This document shows positions 50,952 through 64,000 of a DNA stretch of 64,000 bases, piece after piece; within the stretch, counting starts at the first letter, position 1; the number at the start of each line of letters is the position of its first letter. The DNA is from Mycobacterium sp. 141 (GTDB lineage Bacteria; Actinomycetota; Actinomycetes; Mycobacteriales; Mycobacteriaceae), in NCBI RefSeq assembly GCF_000382405.1, contig NZ_KB908259.1, forward strand, positions 186,001 through 250,000, in the 5' to 3' direction. The notes beneath the pieces were generated by a model. It ran no database searches, was not told the DNA's origin, and saw nothing but the letters and a program-made list of their open reading frames with translations. The position numbers and the translations under genes are program-made.

Positions 50952-51923
50952 TCATTCCGCCGCATCAAGTATCTGCTGCGCCGCCAGGGCGGGTGTCAGT
51001 TCGCCGTCGCGCACCCGGCGCTCCACCTCCGCGCGGATGCCACGCACCCGCGGGTTGGACAGTAACCGGTCGAGCACGGTGTCGCGGACCATCGACCAGG
51101 TCCAATCGACCTGCTGCTGGCGTCGCCGCTTGTCGAACTCCCCCGCGTCGGTGAGCACCTGTCGGTGTCTGAGCACCGCGTCCCACAATTCCGCCAGACC
51201 CGTACCCTCCAGTGCGCTCATGTTCAGAACCGTTGGGCGCCAAAGAGATTCACGAGGATAGAGCAATCGAACGGCCCCGACGAGCTCACGAGCGGCCTGC
51301 TTGGCCTCGACAGCGTGCTCACCGTCGGCCTTGTTCACCACGATGACGTCAGCCAGCTCCAAAACGCCCTTCTTGATGCCCTGCAACTGGTCGCCGGTGC
51401 GGGCCAGGGTGAGGAACACGAAGGTATCGACCATGTTGGCCACGGCGACCTCGGACTGCCCCACCCCAACTGTCTCGATGAGGATGACGTCGTAGCCGGC
51501 GGCCTCGAGCAATACGATCGTCTCGCGCGTGGCCTTGGCGACCCCACCGAGCGTCCCCGACGTCGGCGAGGGCCGGATGTAGGCGTCGGGATGCACCGCC
51601 AGCCGGGCCATGCGGGTCTTGTCACCCAGGATGGAGCCGCCGGTCCGCGTCGACGACGGATCCACCGCCAGCACAGCGACCCGGTGGCCGGCCTCGATGA
51701 GGTACATGCCGAGTACTTCGATGGCGGTCGACTTACCGACGCCGGGCACGCCGGTGATACCGACGTGCATGGCGGTCCCCGCGTGCGGCATCAGCTCCAG
51801 CAGTAGCTGCTGAGCCTGCTCGCGGTGGTCGGCCCTGGTCGATTCGACCAGGGTGATGGCCCGAGCCAGGGCGGCGCGGTCGCGATCCCGGATCGCGGCC
51901 GCGAGTTCGGTGACTGTAGCCAT
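50952..51923 (-). CDS. meaB: Methylmalonyl-CoA mutase-associated GTPase MeaB
   Basis: G3E/SIMIBI-type GTPase (323 aa) that protects and loads cobalamin into methylmalonyl-CoA mutase. Walker [33 protein letters not shown], base-recognition NKADG, and the ETVGVGQSE switch region are present. It is immediately downstream of mutB (4 nt), as in other mutase operons, so coexpression with its partner is clear. Confidence 0.93.
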   Translation of the reverse strand: MATVTELAAAIRDRDRAALARAITLVESTRADHREQAQQLLLELMPHAGTAMHVGITGVPGVGKSTAIEVLGMYLIEAGHRVAVLAVDPSSTRTGGSILGDKTRMARLAVHPDAYIRPSPTSGTLGGVAKATRETIVLLEAAGYDVILIETVGVGQSEVAVANMVDTFVFLTLARTGDQLQGIKKGVLELADVIVVNKADGEHAVEAKQAARELVGAVRLLYPRESLWRPTVLNMSALEGTGLAELWDAVLRHRQVLTDAGEFDKRRRQQQVDWTWSMVRDTVLDRLLSNPRVRGIRAEVERRVRDGELTPALAAQQILDAAE

Positions 51924-51927
51924 GCGC

Positions 51928-54204
<2,277 letters not shown>

Positions 54205-54205
54205 A

Positions 54206-56062
54206 TCAGGCCCCCAGTTCGGTGAGCAGGTTCGACAAAGCTTCCACTGCATTGATTTTCGCGGTCAGATATCCGTCGGGTCTCGAGTCGGCTTCCGCCA
54301 CGGCCTTTTCTCGACCGGCCAGCAGAATCCTGCCGACGCCGGCAGCGCGGGCGGCGGCCACCACCGCCGCGGACTCAGTGCCGTAGCGGGCACCGGTCCC
54401 GCACAACACCGCGACGCTGGGTGTACCGGCGGCGGCCACCGCCGCGGCAACACCCGCGGCGTTGACCGTGCCCGGGTTGATCGCTTCGATCCCGCCCGAG
54501 GCCAGCAGGTTGGTCGCGAACGTGGTCCGCGGGTTGTGCTCGGCCAACGGGCCCAGCGGCAGCAGCAGCACCCGGGGACGGGCTCCGGTACTGGCCAGGA
54601 ATGCATCGGAGCGGTCCCGCAGCTCTTCGAACCCGACCGCGTAGCGGGCCCAGCCGACAACCGAATCATCTTGCGGGAGAGGAGCTTCGGCGAGGTTCGG
54701 AAACTCGTTGACGCCGGTGATGGCGGTGCGACGATGCGCGATGTCATCGGAACGCCGGTGCGCCACCTCGGCGATCTCGGCCTTCAGATAATCCAGGGCC
54801 GCCACGAATCCGCCTCGGGCTTCCATCTGCCGGAAGTGCGTCCAGGCCTGCTCGGCGAGCCGGGCGGTGAGATCCTCGACGAACCACGATCCGCCCGCCG
54901 GGTCGAGCACCTGGCCCAGGTGCGATTCCTCGAGCAACAGCAGCTGCGTGTTGCGCGCGATCCGGCGCGCGAAAGTGGTTGAGGTGCCGTGCAATCCGCC
55001 GGGAATGGCCACATCGAACGGGTAGACCGCGATGGTGTCGGCGCCGCCGACACCCGCGGCAAACGCGGCGAGCGTGGTGCGGAGCATGTTCACCCACGGA
55101 TCGCGTTGGGTCATCATCGGCAGCGAGGTGACCGCGTGCAGCGTGGCCGCGCCGGAGTCTGTGGCACCGACCACCTCGGCGACCCGGGCCCAGAGCTGGC
55201 GGGCCGCCCGCAGCTTGGCGATGGTCATGAACTGATCGTCGTCGGCGGCGTACCGGAAGCTGATCTGACGTAACGCATCTTCGCCCGCGATGCCGCCGTC
55301 CACCAGGATGCGCAGATAAGCCACACCTGCGGCGATCGACGCCGCCAGCTCCCAGGCCGCGCCGGCTCCGCGGTTGTGGAAGGCCGGGCCGTCGACAGTG
55401 ATGGCGCGCACCCGGCCCGAATACCCGGACAGTTGTGCGGCGGTCGTGACGACATCGGCTTCGGGCGCACCGTCATGCCCGGAAAACCGCGCGGTCAGCG
55501 GGTCGGCGCCCAGATCGATGGACAGCCGGGCACGCTGGTCGTCGTCGAGGTCCGCCAGCAGGGCCAGCACGTTCTCGGCGGTTGCGCGATAGTCGGCGCC
55601 CGTGGCCTCGAACACGATCGGAACCAGGTCCAGGAACACCCCGTCGAGCAGTTGCTGCACATCTGCCGCCGCAGTTCCGTCAGTGCCTCCGATGCGCAGC
55701 GTGAGTGCGCTGACACCTTCGGTCAGCGCGAGCAGCACAGCACCGTTGGCGGTCTCCGCCTCGGAACCGGGCACGGTCGGGAACGCTTCGGCGACCCGCC
55801 AACCGGCCTTGACGTCACGGCGTGCGTCACCGCCGCGCACGAACGGCCACCGACCGGGCAACGACGGCTCGGGCGCGGCGTCGAGACTCGTGTAGAGCGG
55901 TCGGATGGCGAATCCCTCGTAGATGGCGGAGTCCAGCAGCCGTTCCGGCTCGGCCGGCAAGCCGGCGGCGTTCCCATGTCGCCCCTTGGCGAGGACGCCG
56001 GCAACCGCGTGGCGCCATCGATCACGGCCGGACTCGATTGCACTGGACCCCTGTAACGACAC
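54206..56062 (-). CDS. mutA: Methylmalonyl-CoA mutase small subunit MutA
   Basis: 618-aa non-catalytic partner of MutB. It has the mutase fold ([12 protein letters not shown] [50 protein letters not shown]) but lacks the DxHxxG cobalamin motif at the C-terminus, as expected. I prefer GTG 56062 ([16 protein letters not shown]) over ATG 56068, because AGGAG is 6 nt before the GTG but abuts the ATG, and the shorter length fits orthologues. First gene of mutA-mutB-meaB. Confidence 0.93.
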   Translation of the reverse strand: MSLQGSSAIESGRDRWRHAVAGVLAKGRHGNAAGLPAEPERLLDSAIYEGFAIRPLYTSLDAAPEPSLPGRWPFVRGGDARRDVKAGWRVAEAFPTVPGSEAETANGAVLLALTEGVSALTLRIGGTDGTAAADVQQLLDGVFLDLVPIVFEATGADYRATAENVLALLADLDDDQRARLSIDLGADPLTARFSGHDGAPEADVVTTAAQLSGYSGRVRAITVDGPAFHNRGAGAAWELAASIAAGVAYLRILVDGGIAGEDALRQISFRYAADDDQFMTIAKLRAARQLWARVAEVVGATDSGAATLHAVTSLPMMTQRDPWVNMLRTTLAAFAAGVGGADTIAVYPFDVAIPGGLHGTSTTFARRIARNTQLLLLEESHLGQVLDPAGGSWFVEDLTARLAEQAWTHFRQMEARGGFVAALDYLKAEIAEVAHRRSDDIAHRRTAITGVNEFPNLAEAPLPQDDSVVGWARYAVGFEELRDRSDAFLASTGARPRVLLLPLGPLAEHNPRTTFATNLLASGGIEAINPGTVNAAGVAAAVAAAGTPSVAVLCGTGARYGTESAAVVAAARAAGVGRILLAGREKAVAEADSRPDGYLTAKINAVEALSNLLTELGA

Positions 56063-56199
56063 CCGCATCTCCTGTTACCGCAGCGTGTGATCAGCCACCT
56101 GTCCACCAGGCTAAATGATCGCTGCCGGCTCCCGTCCCGGGCAGCATGGCGCGGGCGTCGCCGCGAATGCGAGATATTCACGCGCGGCCCGTAGTCTTG

Positions 56200-56952
56200 A
56201 TGAACGTGAAACCCGTCGTCAGCACCCTGCGTACCGTGCGCACCGCGGTAATGACGACGGCACTGCAATTGCCGCCCCGCCGCATCGTCGGGATCCTGGC
56301 CGCAGTTGTCATTCTCGTCGCAATCGCGATTCTGGTGCCGCTACCCACCGCGATGCAGCTGCGGGATCAGGCCGACGCCGTGGGACCGTGGTTTCCGCTC
56401 GCCTTCCTCGGCGCACACATCGTGGTGACGGTGTTTCCGTTTCCACGCACGGCCTTCACGCTGGCCGCCGGATTGCTGTTCGGTCCGGTGCTCGGGGTGG
56501 GGATCGCGGTGGTGGCCAGCACCGTGAGCGCGATGCTCGCGTTGCTGCTGGTCCGGGCAGCCGGCTGGCAACTGAATCGTCTCGTCTCCCATCCGAAGGT
56601 CGAATTGGTCGACGCACGGCTGCGTCAGCGCGGATGGCCGGTGATCATGTCGATGCGGTTGATCCCGGCCGTGCCGTTCTCGGTGCTCAACTACGCCGCC
56701 GGAGCGTCGGCCGTGCGGGTGGTGCCGTACACGCTTGCCACCCTCGTGGGCCTGCTTCCGGGCACTGCTGCCGTCGTAATCCTCGGAGACGCGCTGACCG
56801 GCAATATCAGCCCCTCGCTGTTCCTGGTGTCGTTGGGCACGGCCGCCCTGGGGGTGGCCGGGCTCATCTTCGAGATGCGCAGTCATCGCAGTGACGGACG
56901 CCCGCTGCGCTCCGCGAGCGAGCGTGTCGGTACACCGACACGCCGCACATAG
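56200..56952 (+). CDS. VTT/DedA-family membrane protein (TVP38-like)
   Basis: 251-aa membrane protein of the SNARE-associated/VTT family with about six hydrophobic segments. The signature FPFPRTAFTLAAGLLFGPVLG and RLIPAVPFSVLNYAAGASAVR (in pieces) matches the conserved re-entrant loop motifs. Orthologue of Rv1491c by position next to mutA. Probable lipid scrambling or transport function in the DedA superfamily; not known here. Start ATG 56200 chosen over 56146. Confidence 0.82.
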   Translation: MNVKPVVSTLRTVRTAVMTTALQLPPRRIVGILAAVVILVAIAILVPLPTAMQLRDQADAVGPWFPLAFLGAHIVVTVFPFPRTAFTLAAGLLFGPVLGVGIAVVASTVSAMLALLLVRAAGWQLNRLVSHPKVELVDARLRQRGWPVIMSMRLIPAVPFSVLNYAAGASAVRVVPYTLATLVGLLPGTAAVVILGDALTGNISPSLFLVSLGTAALGVAGLIFEMRSHRSDGRPLRSASERVGTPTRRT

Positions 56953-56998
56953 CGGGGTTCAACTCTCTCGTCGCAGGCGGATTGCCGCTTCCACCGGG

Positions 56999-57025
56999 GT
57001 AAACATTTGTTTACAATTGTAAACA
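56999..57025. promoter_or_regulatory. Overlapping palindromic operators of the TetR gene
   Basis: GTAAACA-TT-TGTTTAC (56999-57014) overlaps the perfect 18-bp palindrome TGTTTACAATTGTAAACA (57008-57025), which ends on the A of the start codon. TACAAT (57012-57017) in its middle is 7 nt before ATG 57025, so the promoter -10 is inside the operator and the mRNA is probably leaderless. Strong autoregulation signature. Confidence 0.82.
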
Positions 57026-57660
57026 TGGGTTCACCTCCCGATGATGACCGGACCGCGCGAGCCCGCATTCGCGACGAGGCCCTGCGACTCTTCGCCGAAC
57101 GCGGCTCCGATGCCGTCACGATGCGCGATATCGCCGGCGCCGCCGGCGTGTCCCCCGCCCTGGTGGTGCGACACTACGGTTCGAAGGATGGCCTGGTGGC
57201 CGCGGTCGACGATCACGTGGTCGCCACTCTGGAGGGGCTGCTCAGCGAAACGACCGGCACGGTTGCCGATGACGTCCTGGGACCGTCAGCGGTACCAACC
57301 CTGGTAGATGCGCTGGCCAACCACCTGCCGCCCGACTCGCCCGTCCCCGCGTATCTGGGCCGGTTGCTTACCACAGGTGGCCCGGTCGGATCGGCATTGT
57401 TCGCCCGCCTGTACGGCATCAGCCGAACCGCCCTGGAAGCCATGGTCGCCGGAGGGGTCGCCGACGCCGGAACGGATCCCACGGTGCGCGCGGCCGTGCT
57501 CATGGCCAACGACCTGGCAGTACTGATCCTGCGGCCGCGCCTCACCGAGGTCCTGGGCATCGACCCACTGACGCATGGCGGGATGTCGCGTTGGGCGGCA
57601 GAAGTTCTCGCGATCTATCGGGATGGGCTGCAGTCCGAATCGAGAGGAGAAATACCATGA
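57025..57660 (+). CDS. TetR-family regulator
   Basis: 211-aa TetR-type repressor: HTH in AVTMRDIAGAAGVSPALVVRHYGSKDGLVAAVDDH, in pieces RDIAGAAGVSPALVVRHYG. The C-terminal domain resembles ligand-binding TetR_C, without an obvious inducer clue. I use ATG 57025; the upstream TTG 57007 would put the operator in the coding sequence. It overlaps the following F420-type gene by ATGA, so the two are co-transcribed and the repressor probably controls that gene and itself. Confidence 0.86.
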   Translation: MGSPPDDDRTARARIRDEALRLFAERGSDAVTMRDIAGAAGVSPALVVRHYGSKDGLVAAVDDHVVATLEGLLSETTGTVADDVLGPSAVPTLVDALANHLPPDSPVPAYLGRLLTTGGPVGSALFARLYGISRTALEAMVAGGVADAGTDPTVRAAVLMANDLAVLILRPRLTEVLGIDPLTHGGMSRWAAEVLAIYRDGLQSESRGEIP

Positions 57661-58136
57661 CTGCCAACACGTTCGCCGGCCTCGGCGCCCGCATCCTGCG
57701 CAATCGTCGGCTGGTGCGCGCCCCGATCTGGGTCTATCGCATGCGTGCGGGAGCATTGCTGGGCTCACGGGTGTTGATGCTCGAACACATCGGTCGCACA
57801 TCGGGCCGACGACGCTACGCCGTGTTGGAAGTCGTCGACCGCCCAGCCCCCGACAGCTACGTCGTCGCCGCCGGATTCGGCGAAAAAGCCCAGTGGTTCC
57901 GCAACGTTCGCGCCAACCCTGCGGTCCGAGTCTGGACCGGCAGCCAGGCGCCCAGGCCCGCCGCCGCACACGTGCTCGACCAGCAGGGCACCGACCGGGT
58001 GCTGAACGCCTACCGGTCGGGCCGCCCCAAGGCCTGGGCGCAGTTCAAGCCGATCCTGGAAGAGACGCTCGGCCAACCGATCACCGACACCGATACCCCG
58101 CTGCCCATGGTCGAGCTGCGTTTACAGGCCGGCTGA
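57657..58136 (+). CDS. Ddn-type (deazaflavin/F420-dependent) nitroreductase-family protein
   Basis: 159-aa protein of the PF04075 family of F420H2-dependent reductases typical of mycobacteria. Family blocks: RVLMLEHIGRTSGRRRYAVLEV, DSYVVAAGFGEKAQWFRNVRANP. The ATG at 57657 overlaps the regulator stop (ATGA), preceded by GAGAGGAG. Substrate unknown. Cotranscription with the TetR gene suggests induction by a small molecule the enzyme may act on (inference). Confidence 0.86.
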   Translation: MTANTFAGLGARILRNRRLVRAPIWVYRMRAGALLGSRVLMLEHIGRTSGRRRYAVLEVVDRPAPDSYVVAAGFGEKAQWFRNVRANPAVRVWTGSQAPRPAAAHVLDQQGTDRVLNAYRSGRPKAWAQFKPILEETLGQPITDTDTPLPMVELRLQAG

Positions 58137-58148
58137 ACCGAGCCGGCC

Positions 58149-59348
58149 TCAGGCGCGATGCACTCCGCCAGGCAGCCCCTCCTGCGGATAGGGCGTGTCC
58201 AACGGCTGTGGCGGCGGGACCGGGGCCGGAGCACCCAGCGGCGGTGTCGTGGCGCGCGCTTCCGCTTCGGCCTTGGCGACAGCCTGAGCGATGGCAGGAT
58301 CGGTGTCGGTGGAGAACCACTCGGCGACCTCTTCGCTGTCGTCCTCGGGCTTCGGCAGGTCATCCTCTACCGGGGTCGGGGTGTAGCGGAACACACCGTC
58401 CTCGCCGGGCGCACCCAGCATCTTGGTGAATCCCTGCAGCGCCGAACCGAAATCGCTCGGCACGATCCACACCTTGTTCGCCTCACCCTTGGCCATCTGC
58501 GGCAGGATCTGCAGATACTGGTAGGCCAACATCTCCGGGTTGGGCCGACCGGCCTTGATCGCCGCGAACGTCTTCTCGATGGCCTTGGCCTGGCCCTGCG
58601 CCTGCAGGTACTGGGCGGCCCGCTCGCCCTGGGCCCGCAGCATCCGGGACTGCCGATCGGCCTCGGCGGCCAGGATCGCGGCCTGCTTGGCGCCTTCCGC
58701 GGCCAGGATCTGGGACTGCTTCTGCCCCTCAGCCTGTTTGATCGACGATTCCCGCACACCCTCGGCCGTCAGAATCATGGCCCGTTTGTCGCGGTCGGCC
58801 TTCATCTGCTTCTCCATCGACTCCTGGATCGACGGCGGCGGGTCGATGCTGCGCAGCTCGACCCGGGCCACCCGCAGGCCCCAGCGGCCGGTGGCCTCAT
58901 CGAGCACACCCCGCAGCTGCGCGTTGATCGAATCACGCGACGTCAACGTCTGCTCCAGCGTCATACCGCCGACCACGTTGCGCAGCGTAGTGGTAGTCAG
59001 CTGCTCGACGCCGACGATGTAGTTGCTGATCTGGTACACCGCCGCCTGCGGGTTGGTGACCTGGAAGTAAACAACCGTGTCGATGTTCAACGTCAGGTTG
59101 TCCTCGGTGATCACGGGCTGCGGCGGGAACGACACCACCCGCTCACGCAAATCCACTCGGGCCCGGATCCGGTCGATGAACGGCACCAACAGCGTCAGCT
59201 GGCCGCTGACGGTGCGGCTGTACCGACCGAGCCGCTCGATGACCGCCGCCTCGGCCTGAGGAATCAGCGCGACGGACTTCGCCACCACGATGATGGCGAA
59301 TATCACCAGCACCACCAGGAAGACCAACCCGGCTATAGCACCGTCCAT
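58149..59348 (-). CDS. SPFH-domain (stomatin/band 7) protein
   Basis: 399-aa membrane-anchored protein matching Rv1488. N-terminal TM (AGLVFLVVLVIFAIIVV), SPFH domain (about residues 30-190, IPQAEAAVIERLGRY...), followed by a long coiled-coil region rich in Gln/Ala/Glu (QKQSQILAAEGAKQAAILAAEADR, in pieces) and a Pro-rich acidic tail. Likely forms membrane microdomains with its NfeD partner encoded just downstream of it in reverse (59370-59804). Confidence 0.88.
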   Translation of the reverse strand: MDGAIAGLVFLVVLVIFAIIVVAKSVALIPQAEAAVIERLGRYSRTVSGQLTLLVPFIDRIRARVDLRERVVSFPPQPVITEDNLTLNIDTVVYFQVTNPQAAVYQISNYIVGVEQLTTTTLRNVVGGMTLEQTLTSRDSINAQLRGVLDEATGRWGLRVARVELRSIDPPPSIQESMEKQMKADRDKRAMILTAEGVRESSIKQAEGQKQSQILAAEGAKQAAILAAEADRQSRMLRAQGERAAQYLQAQGQAKAIEKTFAAIKAGRPNPEMLAYQYLQILPQMAKGEANKVWIVPSDFGSALQGFTKMLGAPGEDGVFRYTPTPVEDDLPKPEDDSEEVAEWFSTDTDPAIAQAVAKAEAEARATTPPLGAPAPVPPPQPLDTPYPQEGLPGGVHRA

Positions 59349-59369
59349 TGGTAGACCCCCTTCGTTGTT

Positions 59370-59804
59370 TTACATTGACTTGAAGACAACTGCGGTCGCG
59401 CCGTCGATCCTGAGGACGGTCACGTGGTCACCCGGCTCGAACACATCGTCGTCGTTGAGCGGCCGCGCCGTCCAGACTTCGCCGTCGAGCTTGACCTGGC
59501 CTTCGTGCCGCGCGACCCGGTCCAGCACCAGCGCGGATTGACCTTCCAAGGCTTTGACCGGGTCAGGGAGACCGTGCCCGCTGAGCAACCGCCGGCGCAG
59601 CGCCGGCCGTACCAACACGAGCAGTAGAACCGAAACCACCAGGAAGACTGCGCCGTCCGCCCACACCGGCCAGTCCACTAACGCGCTGGTGGCGGTGGCT
59701 GCCAGCGCTCCGCCGGCGAGCATGAGCAGGAACATATCGCCAGTCAGCGCCTCAGCCCCGGCCAGCCCCAGCGCTACGATGAGCCAGATCAGCCACACAG
59801 GCAT
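59370..59804 (-). CDS. NfeD-family membrane protein
   Basis: 144-aa protein of the NfeD1b type: four TM segments at the N-terminal part (about residues 3-60) and a C-terminal OB-fold domain ([24 protein letters not shown]). It is the upstream partner gene of the SPFH protein (same strand, 22 nt apart), as in most SPFH/NfeD operons. Function thought to be membrane-domain organisation or proteolysis-related. Confidence 0.86.
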   Translation of the reverse strand: MPVWLIWLIVALGLAGAEALTGDMFLLMLAGGALAATATSALVDWPVWADGAVFLVVSVLLLVLVRPALRRRLLSGHGLPDPVKALEGQSALVLDRVARHEGQVKLDGEVWTARPLNDDDVFEPGDHVTVLRIDGATAVVFKSM

Positions 59805-59861
59805 GAGTCCACCCTAGCGAATCCCGCCCATTCGGCGTCCGACTACTACACTGCCAGCATC

Positions 59862-60716
59862 ATGTGGTGTCCAAGTGCAACATTGTCGGTGTGGGCCAAC
59901 GCCTGGCTCGCCGGCGTCGCCGCGCCCGACGACGTCCTCGACGCGCTATCTCAATGGGCTCCAACGCATTCTGTGACCGCCTACGATTCCGCAGCCGCGG
60001 TGCGCACCAGCCTGCCCTGGCCGGAACTGGAGGATTCCGGCTCGGTGTCGCTGCTACAGACGTTGCGCACCGCCGCGGGGCGGTCGGTGCAGACTCCCAC
60101 CATCACGGTCGCCCAGCCGGTCCCCGGTGACGTCCGCGGCCTACCTGCAGGCACCCAGTTCCAGCGCGACGCCGTGACCGTCGGTGAGGCCGTCATCGTC
60201 AGTCACGACGAGTTACCGGGCGTCGGTCTGGTCCCCGAGTTCGAGTACTTCGAATTCGATGAGATCGAGGACGATTCGATATTCGACCCGGAGCCTCGGG
60301 CGTTGTCCTGGACGGTGTACTCGGTGCCGACGATGCCCCAGCCCGAACAGTTCGAGCTGGGCACGGCCGAGTACGAACTGCGTTCTGCCGTCCGCTCTGC
60401 CGCCGAGACGCTGGGCACGCTGCGCGCCGGGCCCGGGATGGCCACGGATGACCCGCGCGGCATGGTCCAACAGATCCTGGACGCCACGCGACTTCACCGC
60501 ATCCCCGATCACGCCCCGACCCGTGCCATCCGGGTCCTGGAAACTGCAGCGCACGTCGACGCGATCATGACGGTCAGCGCCGGGTTGACCCCGATCGGCC
60601 TGCAGACCTCCTCGGAGGTTCAGCTCGCCGGGGACACTCTGCGGCCCCTGACACAAGTGGTGCGGGCCGCGCGGTTAGCCGCGCTCGGCGCGATTCTGCA
60701 ATCCGCTTGGCGCTGA
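59862..60716 (+). CDS. Rv1486c-like conserved protein
   Basis: 284-aa cytosolic-looking protein conserved in mycobacteria at this position (Rv1486c). No known domain recognised. The first half holds a conserved [13 protein letters not shown] loop and an acidic patch [20 protein letters not shown] (in pieces); the second half is helical with [16 protein letters not shown]. Position between nfeD and hemH is conserved. TACACT (9 nt before ATG) is a possible -10. Confidence 0.72.
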   Translation: MWCPSATLSVWANAWLAGVAAPDDVLDALSQWAPTHSVTAYDSAAAVRTSLPWPELEDSGSVSLLQTLRTAAGRSVQTPTITVAQPVPGDVRGLPAGTQFQRDAVTVGEAVIVSHDELPGVGLVPEFEYFEFDEIEDDSIFDPEPRALSWTVYSVPTMPQPEQFELGTAEYELRSAVRSAAETLGTLRAGPGMATDDPRGMVQQILDATRLHRIPDHAPTRAIRVLETAAHVDAIMTVSAGLTPIGLQTSSEVQLAGDTLRPLTQVVRAARLAALGAILQSAWR

Positions 60717-60737
60717 ACCTCGCCACCCGAATACTGT

Positions 60738-61745
60738 CTACCGTGCGCCGCCGCAGCAGTACGGCGAACAGGGCGCACCGTTGATGCTGAATCCGCAGCC
60801 GGGGACCGGGTCCGACCCCGTCACGCGCAGCGGTTCGCCGCCGTCTCGGAGCTCGCCGATCAGCTCGGCGGCCAGCTTGGCGTATCGCCGATCGGCATTC
60901 GGCGTGGCGGCTCGGGCCAGCTCGATACCCGCGGCCTCGGCCTGCAACCGCAGTTCGTGGTCGAGGTCCCACACCACTTCGATGTGGTCGGCTACGAAAC
61001 CGATCGGGCACACCACGACCGACTTGATGCCTTGCTGCTCCAGCTCCGAAAGATGGTCGCCGACATCGGGTTCCAGCCACGGCACCTGCGGTGGACCGGA
61101 CCGTGACTGCCATACCAAGTCATAGCCGTCGATACCTGCGGCTGCCGCCACCAGACGCGCGGCATAGGCGACCTGCCGACTGTAGAGCCGCGGCCCGTAC
61201 CGTTCGTCGGCGGCGATCGGGATCGAGTGCGCGGTAAACACCACCCGCGCGTCACCGGGCAGTGTCGCCGCAGCGGCCGTAACCGCCTCGGAGTACATCT
61301 CGACCAGCAGCGGATGGTCGAAATACTGACGCAGCTTCACCAATTCGGGCGCGTCCACCCCCACCGCGGCACGTGCTCGGGCAATGTCCTCGACGTACTG
61401 CGTGCAGCTTGAGTACCCGCCCCAAGCCGACGTGGTGAACACCGCGGCGCGGCGGACCCCGTTGTCCCGCATCGTCGCGACGGTGTCCTCGGCGTAGGGG
61501 GCCCAGTTGCGGTTACCGAAATACACCGGCAGATCGGGCATTTCGGCCCGCAGCTGTTCGATCAGCGCACGGTTGATCCCGTTGATCGGCGATATGCCAC
61601 CGAAATGCAGGTAGTGCTCGGCGACTTCATCGAGCCGCTCCGGCGGGATGTTGCGCCCGCGGGTGACGTTCTCCAGGAACGGCCGTACCTGCTCCGGTCC
61701 CTCGGGTCCACCGAAGGACAGCAGCAACAGCGCATCAAAAAGCAC
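60738..61745 (-). CDS. hemH: Ferrochelatase (coproporphyrin-type) with C-terminal [2Fe-2S] cysteines
   Basis: 335-aa enzyme inserting iron into a porphyrin, probably coproporphyrin III as in other actinobacteria. Active-site motif VVFTAHSIP, and [10 protein letters not shown]. The C-terminus carries the cysteines of the mycobacterial ferrochelatase [2Fe-2S] cluster ([19 protein letters not shown]). GTG start at 61745 is 13 nt downstream of the inhA stop, consistent with the fabG1-inhA-hemH operon. A longer frame begins upstream inside inhA and is rejected. Confidence 0.94.
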   Translation of the reverse strand: MLFDALLLLSFGGPEGPEQVRPFLENVTRGRNIPPERLDEVAEHYLHFGGISPINGINRALIEQLRAEMPDLPVYFGNRNWAPYAEDTVATMRDNGVRRAAVFTTSAWGGYSSCTQYVEDIARARAAVGVDAPELVKLRQYFDHPLLVEMYSEAVTAAAATLPGDARVVFTAHSIPIAADERYGPRLYSRQVAYAARLVAAAAGIDGYDLVWQSRSGPPQVPWLEPDVGDHLSELEQQGIKSVVVCPIGFVADHIEVVWDLDHELRLQAEAAGIELARAATPNADRRYAKLAAELIGELRDGGEPLRVTGSDPVPGCGFSINGAPCSPYCCGGAR

Positions 61746-61758
61746 AGCAATCCGCGAT

Positions 61759-62568
61759 CTATAGCAGCTGGGTGTGGGCGCCACCGTCGGCGTAAACGAC
61801 GGTGCCGGTGGTAGCGGGCAGCCAGTCCGACAGCAGAGCACACACCGTCTTTGCGACCGGCGTCGGATCCTTCATATCCCAGCCGACGGGAGCACGCTGA
61901 TTCCAGCCCTCTTCCAGCAGCCGCATCTGCTCGCCGGCCTCGGCACCGAGCGCGCCGCCGACGATGGCGCTCATCGCGAGCGTCCGGATCGGACCGGCCG
62001 CAACGAGATTCGAGCGGACACCGATCTGCCCGGCCTCCCGCGCCACGAACCGGTTGACCGACTCGAGCGCGCTCTTGGCGACCGTCATCCAGTTGTAGGC
62101 CGGCATCGCACGGGTCGGGTCGAAATCCATGCCGACGATGCTACCGCCGGGATTCATGATCGGCAGTGTGGCTTTGGCCAGCGAGGCGTACGAATAGGCC
62201 GAGATGTGGATGCCCTTGGCGACATCCTCGTACGGCGCGTCGAAGAACGGGTTGATACCCATGCCCGACTGCGGCATGAAGCCGATCGAATGCACCACAC
62301 CGTCAAGCTTGTTGCCCTCGCCGATCACCCCGGTGATCCGCTGGGCCAGGCTGTCGAGGTGCTCGGTGTTCTGCACGTCGAGTTCCAGCAAGGGAGCCGG
62401 ATTCGGAAGTCTGTCGCAGATGCGCTGGATCAACTTCATCCGGTCGAAACCGGTCAGCACCAGCTCCGCCCCGGCTTCCTGGGCCACCTTGGCGATGTGA
62501 AACGCGATGGACGAATCGGTGATGATCCCGGTGACCAGGATCCGCTTGCCCTCGAGCAAACCTGCCAT
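61759..62568 (-). CDS. inhA: Enoyl-ACP reductase InhA
   Basis: NADH-dependent enoyl-ACP reductase of FAS-II (269 aa), the target of activated isoniazid and ethionamide. Cofactor motif [10 protein letters not shown], catalytic [14 protein letters not shown] (Tyr/Lys), [18 protein letters not shown]. The residue at the resistance-associated position 94 (VHSIGF) is Ser, as in the wild type. ATG 62568 with AAGGAG about 9 nt upstream. Downstream of fabG1, as in M. tuberculosis. Confidence 0.97.
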   Translation of the reverse strand: MAGLLEGKRILVTGIITDSSIAFHIAKVAQEAGAELVLTGFDRMKLIQRICDRLPNPAPLLELDVQNTEHLDSLAQRITGVIGEGNKLDGVVHSIGFMPQSGMGINPFFDAPYEDVAKGIHISAYSYASLAKATLPIMNPGGSIVGMDFDPTRAMPAYNWMTVAKSALESVNRFVAREAGQIGVRSNLVAAGPIRTLAMSAIVGGALGAEAGEQMRLLEEGWNQRAPVGWDMKDPTPVAKTVCALLSDWLPATTGTVVYADGGAHTQLL

Positions 62569-62630
62569 TAGTGCGACTCCTTCTTCGGCGAAAAGTTAGG
62601 CGAAAGTTCTGGTAGGCCAAATCCGTTGGA

Positions 62631-64000
<1,370 letters not shown>

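Noticed and set aside
58158..59354. Plus-strand frame opposite the SPFH gene
   Set aside because: Exact antisense of the SPFH coiled coil; no motif.

Overview
The window is high-GC chromosomal DNA from a mycobacterium, most likely a fast-growing Mycolicibacterium. The evidence is the gene order, which runs co-linear (in reverse) with the Mycobacterium tuberculosis segment from about Rv1481 to Rv1608. Further support comes from the mycobacterial-type lipoproteins, an F420-dependent (Ddn-type) reductase, the inhA/fabG1 pair and many leaderless transcription starts. Gene identities rest on motif and family recognition by eye; no database search was run.

Layout. 1-1.64 kb: a Rv1733c-like membrane protein and a FetB-like permease. 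1.64-8.06 kb (minus): the his operon hisD-hisC-hisB-hisH-priA-impA-hisF-hisI, nearly every junction overlapping by 4 nt. 8.2-9.95 kb: an insertion sequence with a frameshifted DDE transposase, flanked by copies of a palindromic repeat. 9.98-14.2 kb: nadA-nadB-nadC (minus) divergent from an NrtR-type Nudix regulator, with a shared palindromic operator. 14.26-22.2 kb: a secretory-lipase-like protein and the biotin genes (bioB-bsaP-DUF2567; bioQ; bioA; bioF-bioD-2H phosphoesterase). 22.2-30.6 kb (plus): an acyltransferase/SGNH protein followed by treX-treY-treZ. 30.6-43.8 kb: ilvA, a 19-kDa-antigen-like lipoprotein, an SRPBCC protein, a methyltransferase, dnaE1, rarD, rluD-lspA, ansA, a secreted protein, dinB and an S4 RNA-binding protein. 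43.8-49.2 kb: ileS with a T-box leader, then a poorly characterised trio (condensation-domain-like protein, HTH regulator, seven-TM protein). 49.2-64 kb: lipL-like hydrolase, a lipoprotein, meaB-mutB-mutA, a VTT/DedA protein, a TetR/Ddn pair, SPFH-NfeD, a Rv1486c-like protein, the fabG1-inhA-hemH operon and a truncated VWA-domain protein.

How the parts work together. The his, nad, bio and tre blocks are near-complete pathway modules. The bio genes seem tied together by two almost identical promoter/operator/leader modules, one upstream of bioB and one upstream of bioF inside the bioA 3' end. Each has a -10 box, a 13-bp TGAAC-ACC-GTTCA palindrome and 25-bp leader repeats that can fold into hairpins.

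The most unusual structure is a family of five tiny in-operon cistrons, all beginning MSACAK. They sit at three junctions (hisD/hisC, bsaP/DUF2567, bioD/2H). Each starts by overlapping the upstream stop codon, and all but the last end by overlapping the next start codon. They resemble the MIRU idea of M. tuberculosis but are much shorter. A second recurrent theme is -10 hexamers of the form TANNNT placed 6-8 nt before a start codon, indicating leaderless mRNAs for several regulators and decisive for several start-site choices.
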